From positions 92,800-156,799 of the forward strand of contig NZ_RQVS01000003.1 in the NCBI RefSeq assembly GCF_003865375.1: a stretch of 64,000 nt of DNA, in the 5' to 3' direction. The stretch comes from Gulosibacter macacae. Lineage in GTDB: Bacteria > Actinomycetota > Actinomycetes > Actinomycetales > Microbacteriaceae. The number at the start of each line of letters is the position of its first letter. Position 1 is the first letter of the stretch. This document shows, piece by piece, positions 62,886 to 64,000 of this stretch. Position numbers and translations under genes: made by a program. The notes under the pieces are model-generated. The model was not told where the DNA came from. It worked only from the letters and a program-made list of their open reading frames with translations, and made no database searches.

Positions 62886-64000
62886 TGGGTCGATCCTGCA
62901 GTGTCGGGGCGCGGGTCATCACTGGTTGCTGGGAGTTGCGGCAACGGCGGGAGCGGCGGCATGGCTTCAGCCTCAGCTTCGGCCTCGGGAACGGGCCGCT
63001 CGGAGGTGGGCCGACTCGGCCAATGCGGCACTTCGTCGAGGTCGTTGGCATCGAGGTAGTCGCCGGGTTCGCGCACAACCGGGGTCGCTGCGGTCGGCAC
63101 CGTAATGGCATTGAGGTTCGTTGCCGCCTCGACCGGGTCAGCGAGCGGCACGGCCATTGATGACGCGAGCGCGTCGGCGGTTGCGGTGAGTTCAGCACCG
63201 CTCGGACCCTCAAGCACCGGCGCCACGAGCGCCGCATAGCGCTCGTACTCCTCATCAAAGAGTTGCTGCACGCGGGCATTGAGGTCATCGCGTGCTTCGG
63301 CGGCGAGCTTGCGCACTGCCTCGTCACCAAAGATCGTCTCGAGCAGCTTCTGACCAATGACGGCCGAGCCACCCGCGATGGCGATTTCACCACCGGTGAG
63401 TCCGGCGGTGGAGGCAAAGACGAGCACCATGAGCGCCACGGTCACGCCATTCAGGCCGAGCGAGAGGACGCGCGCCTGTACCCGCTTATTCGCGGCATTG
63501 TCCGAGATGAGTTGCATGAGCGCCGTTTGCCAATCGCGCACGAGCTGCGAGGCGCGGGCATCAAGGTCGGCTGACTCGCGCGCGAGCGCGGGGTCGGCTA
63601 CGAGCTGGCGTCCGGCTGCCGTATTGCGCAGGCGTTGCCAGACGGCACCCGCAGCACGACCGGCTTCATCAACGATGACCGCGTGGAGACCGGTCTCGAT
63701 TTCGTTCTCGACCTCGCGCACCGGCGCTGGTTCACCCGAGAACCACTGACCCACGCGATCGCGGAAGCGGCCAAACCACGTTTCGATCGAGCGGAAAACA
63801 TCGGAGGTACCGACGTAGTCCTGCCAGCGGGCAAGCACCTCGCTCCGCAGGAGCGTGCCGTCGCGCGTTGATTCGATGACGTGTTCGACCGACTCGTCGT
63901 ACTCATCGGAGGCAACGGCAAGGAGCTCATCAGTGGAATTGAGTTGCGCATCGCGCGCGGCGGCCACTTCGAGCGCTTTGCGCTGCAATTGTGCGACGGC
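62882..64000 (-). CDS. Dynamin-family GTPase, C-terminal part (start beyond window)
   Basis: The frame is open through the right edge, so the GTPase domain lies outside the window. The visible 370 residues hold a helical stalk (about the first 190), two hydrophobic segments around GVTVALMVLVFASTAGLTGG and GGSAVIGQKLLETIFG, then a helical stretch and a Pro/Glu/Ala-rich acidic tail. It is coupled to the next GTPase gene. By position and layout it is the first partner of a paired membrane GTPase system. Confidence 0.75.
   Translation of the reverse strand, partial: AVAQLQRKALEVAAARDAQLNSTDELLAVASDEYDESVEHVIESTRDGTLLRSEVLARWQDYVGTSDVFRSIETWFGRFRDRVGQWFSGEPAPVREVENEIETGLHAVIVDEAGRAAGAVWQRLRNTAAGRQLVADPALARESADLDARASQLVRDWQTALMQLISDNAANKRVQARVLSLGLNGVTVALMVLVFASTAGLTGGEIAIAGGSAVIGQKLLETIFGDEAVRKLAAEARDDLNARVQQLFDEEYERYAALVAPVLEGPSGAELTATADALASSMAVPLADPVEAATNLNAITVPTAATPVVREPGDYLDANDLDEVPHWPSRPTSERPVPEAEAEAEAMPPLPPLPQLPATSDDPRPDTAGSTQ

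Overview
The window is high-GC DNA from an actinobacterium, most likely Micrococcales and close to Microbacteriaceae. Supporting genes are Lsr2, a RamB-type regulator beside the glyoxylate genes, a MhuD-type haem oxygenase, a DUF6504-dnaE2 pair with an actinobacterial LexA box, and many starts that sit 5-8 nt after a TANNNT -10 element and look leaderless. This is inferred from gene content only; no search was run. I saw no rRNA, tRNA, CRISPR array or complete insertion sequence.

Layout. 1-3.8 kb is accessory DNA: an ietA/ietS-like AAA+ ATPase and subtilase pair (a known stability and anti-phage module, first gene cut by the window edge) plus a small helix-turn-helix protein. 3.8-8.7 kb holds an APH(6)-like kinase, an LRR cell-wall protein interrupted by an in-frame TAG, a nitroreductase and two unknown proteins. 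8.7-13.4 kb is the glyoxylate shunt (aceA-aceB) divergent from a ramB-like regulator. 13.5-20 kb carries redox and housekeeping genes: FrnE/DsbA proteins, PadR, MhuD, a VOC protein, a DEAD helicase and Lsr2. 20-25.6 kb is a MacB-like ABC exporter divergent from a NarL-type two-component pair. 25.7-32.9 kb holds an AraC regulator, an AEC transporter, a P1B ATPase, beta-carbonic anhydrase, an alkyltransferase and two tandem alpha/beta hydrolases. 32.9-39.8 kb is DUF6504-dnaE2 (SOS-controlled), an App1-like phosphatase, SRAP and DedA. 39.9-46 kb is cydAB-cydDC (cytochrome bd and its assembly exporter). 46-50 kb is leuS, a steroid-reductase-like membrane protein and an unknown. 50.2-53.9 kb is a visibly AT-richer island with an N6-adenine DNA methyltransferase, a putative nuclease partner and an opposing Cys-rich small protein. 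53.9-64 kb is comEA-comEC-holA, a lipoprotein, agmatine deiminase, rpsT, AlkD and two dynamin-like GTPase genes (the last cut by the edge).

Most notable points: (1) the AT-rich island is bracketed by two diverged copies of the comEA promoter and start region, and its left copy looks like the relic of a second comEA allele; (2) an intergenic-type repeat appears to sit in frame inside dnaE2; (3) two perfect 56 and 58 nt palindromes at gene ends share an identical 22 bp core and outer arms; (4) the LRR surface protein has one amber codon in an otherwise continuous frame; (5) a DtxR-like box precedes a P1B ATPase whose metal motif is TPCP.
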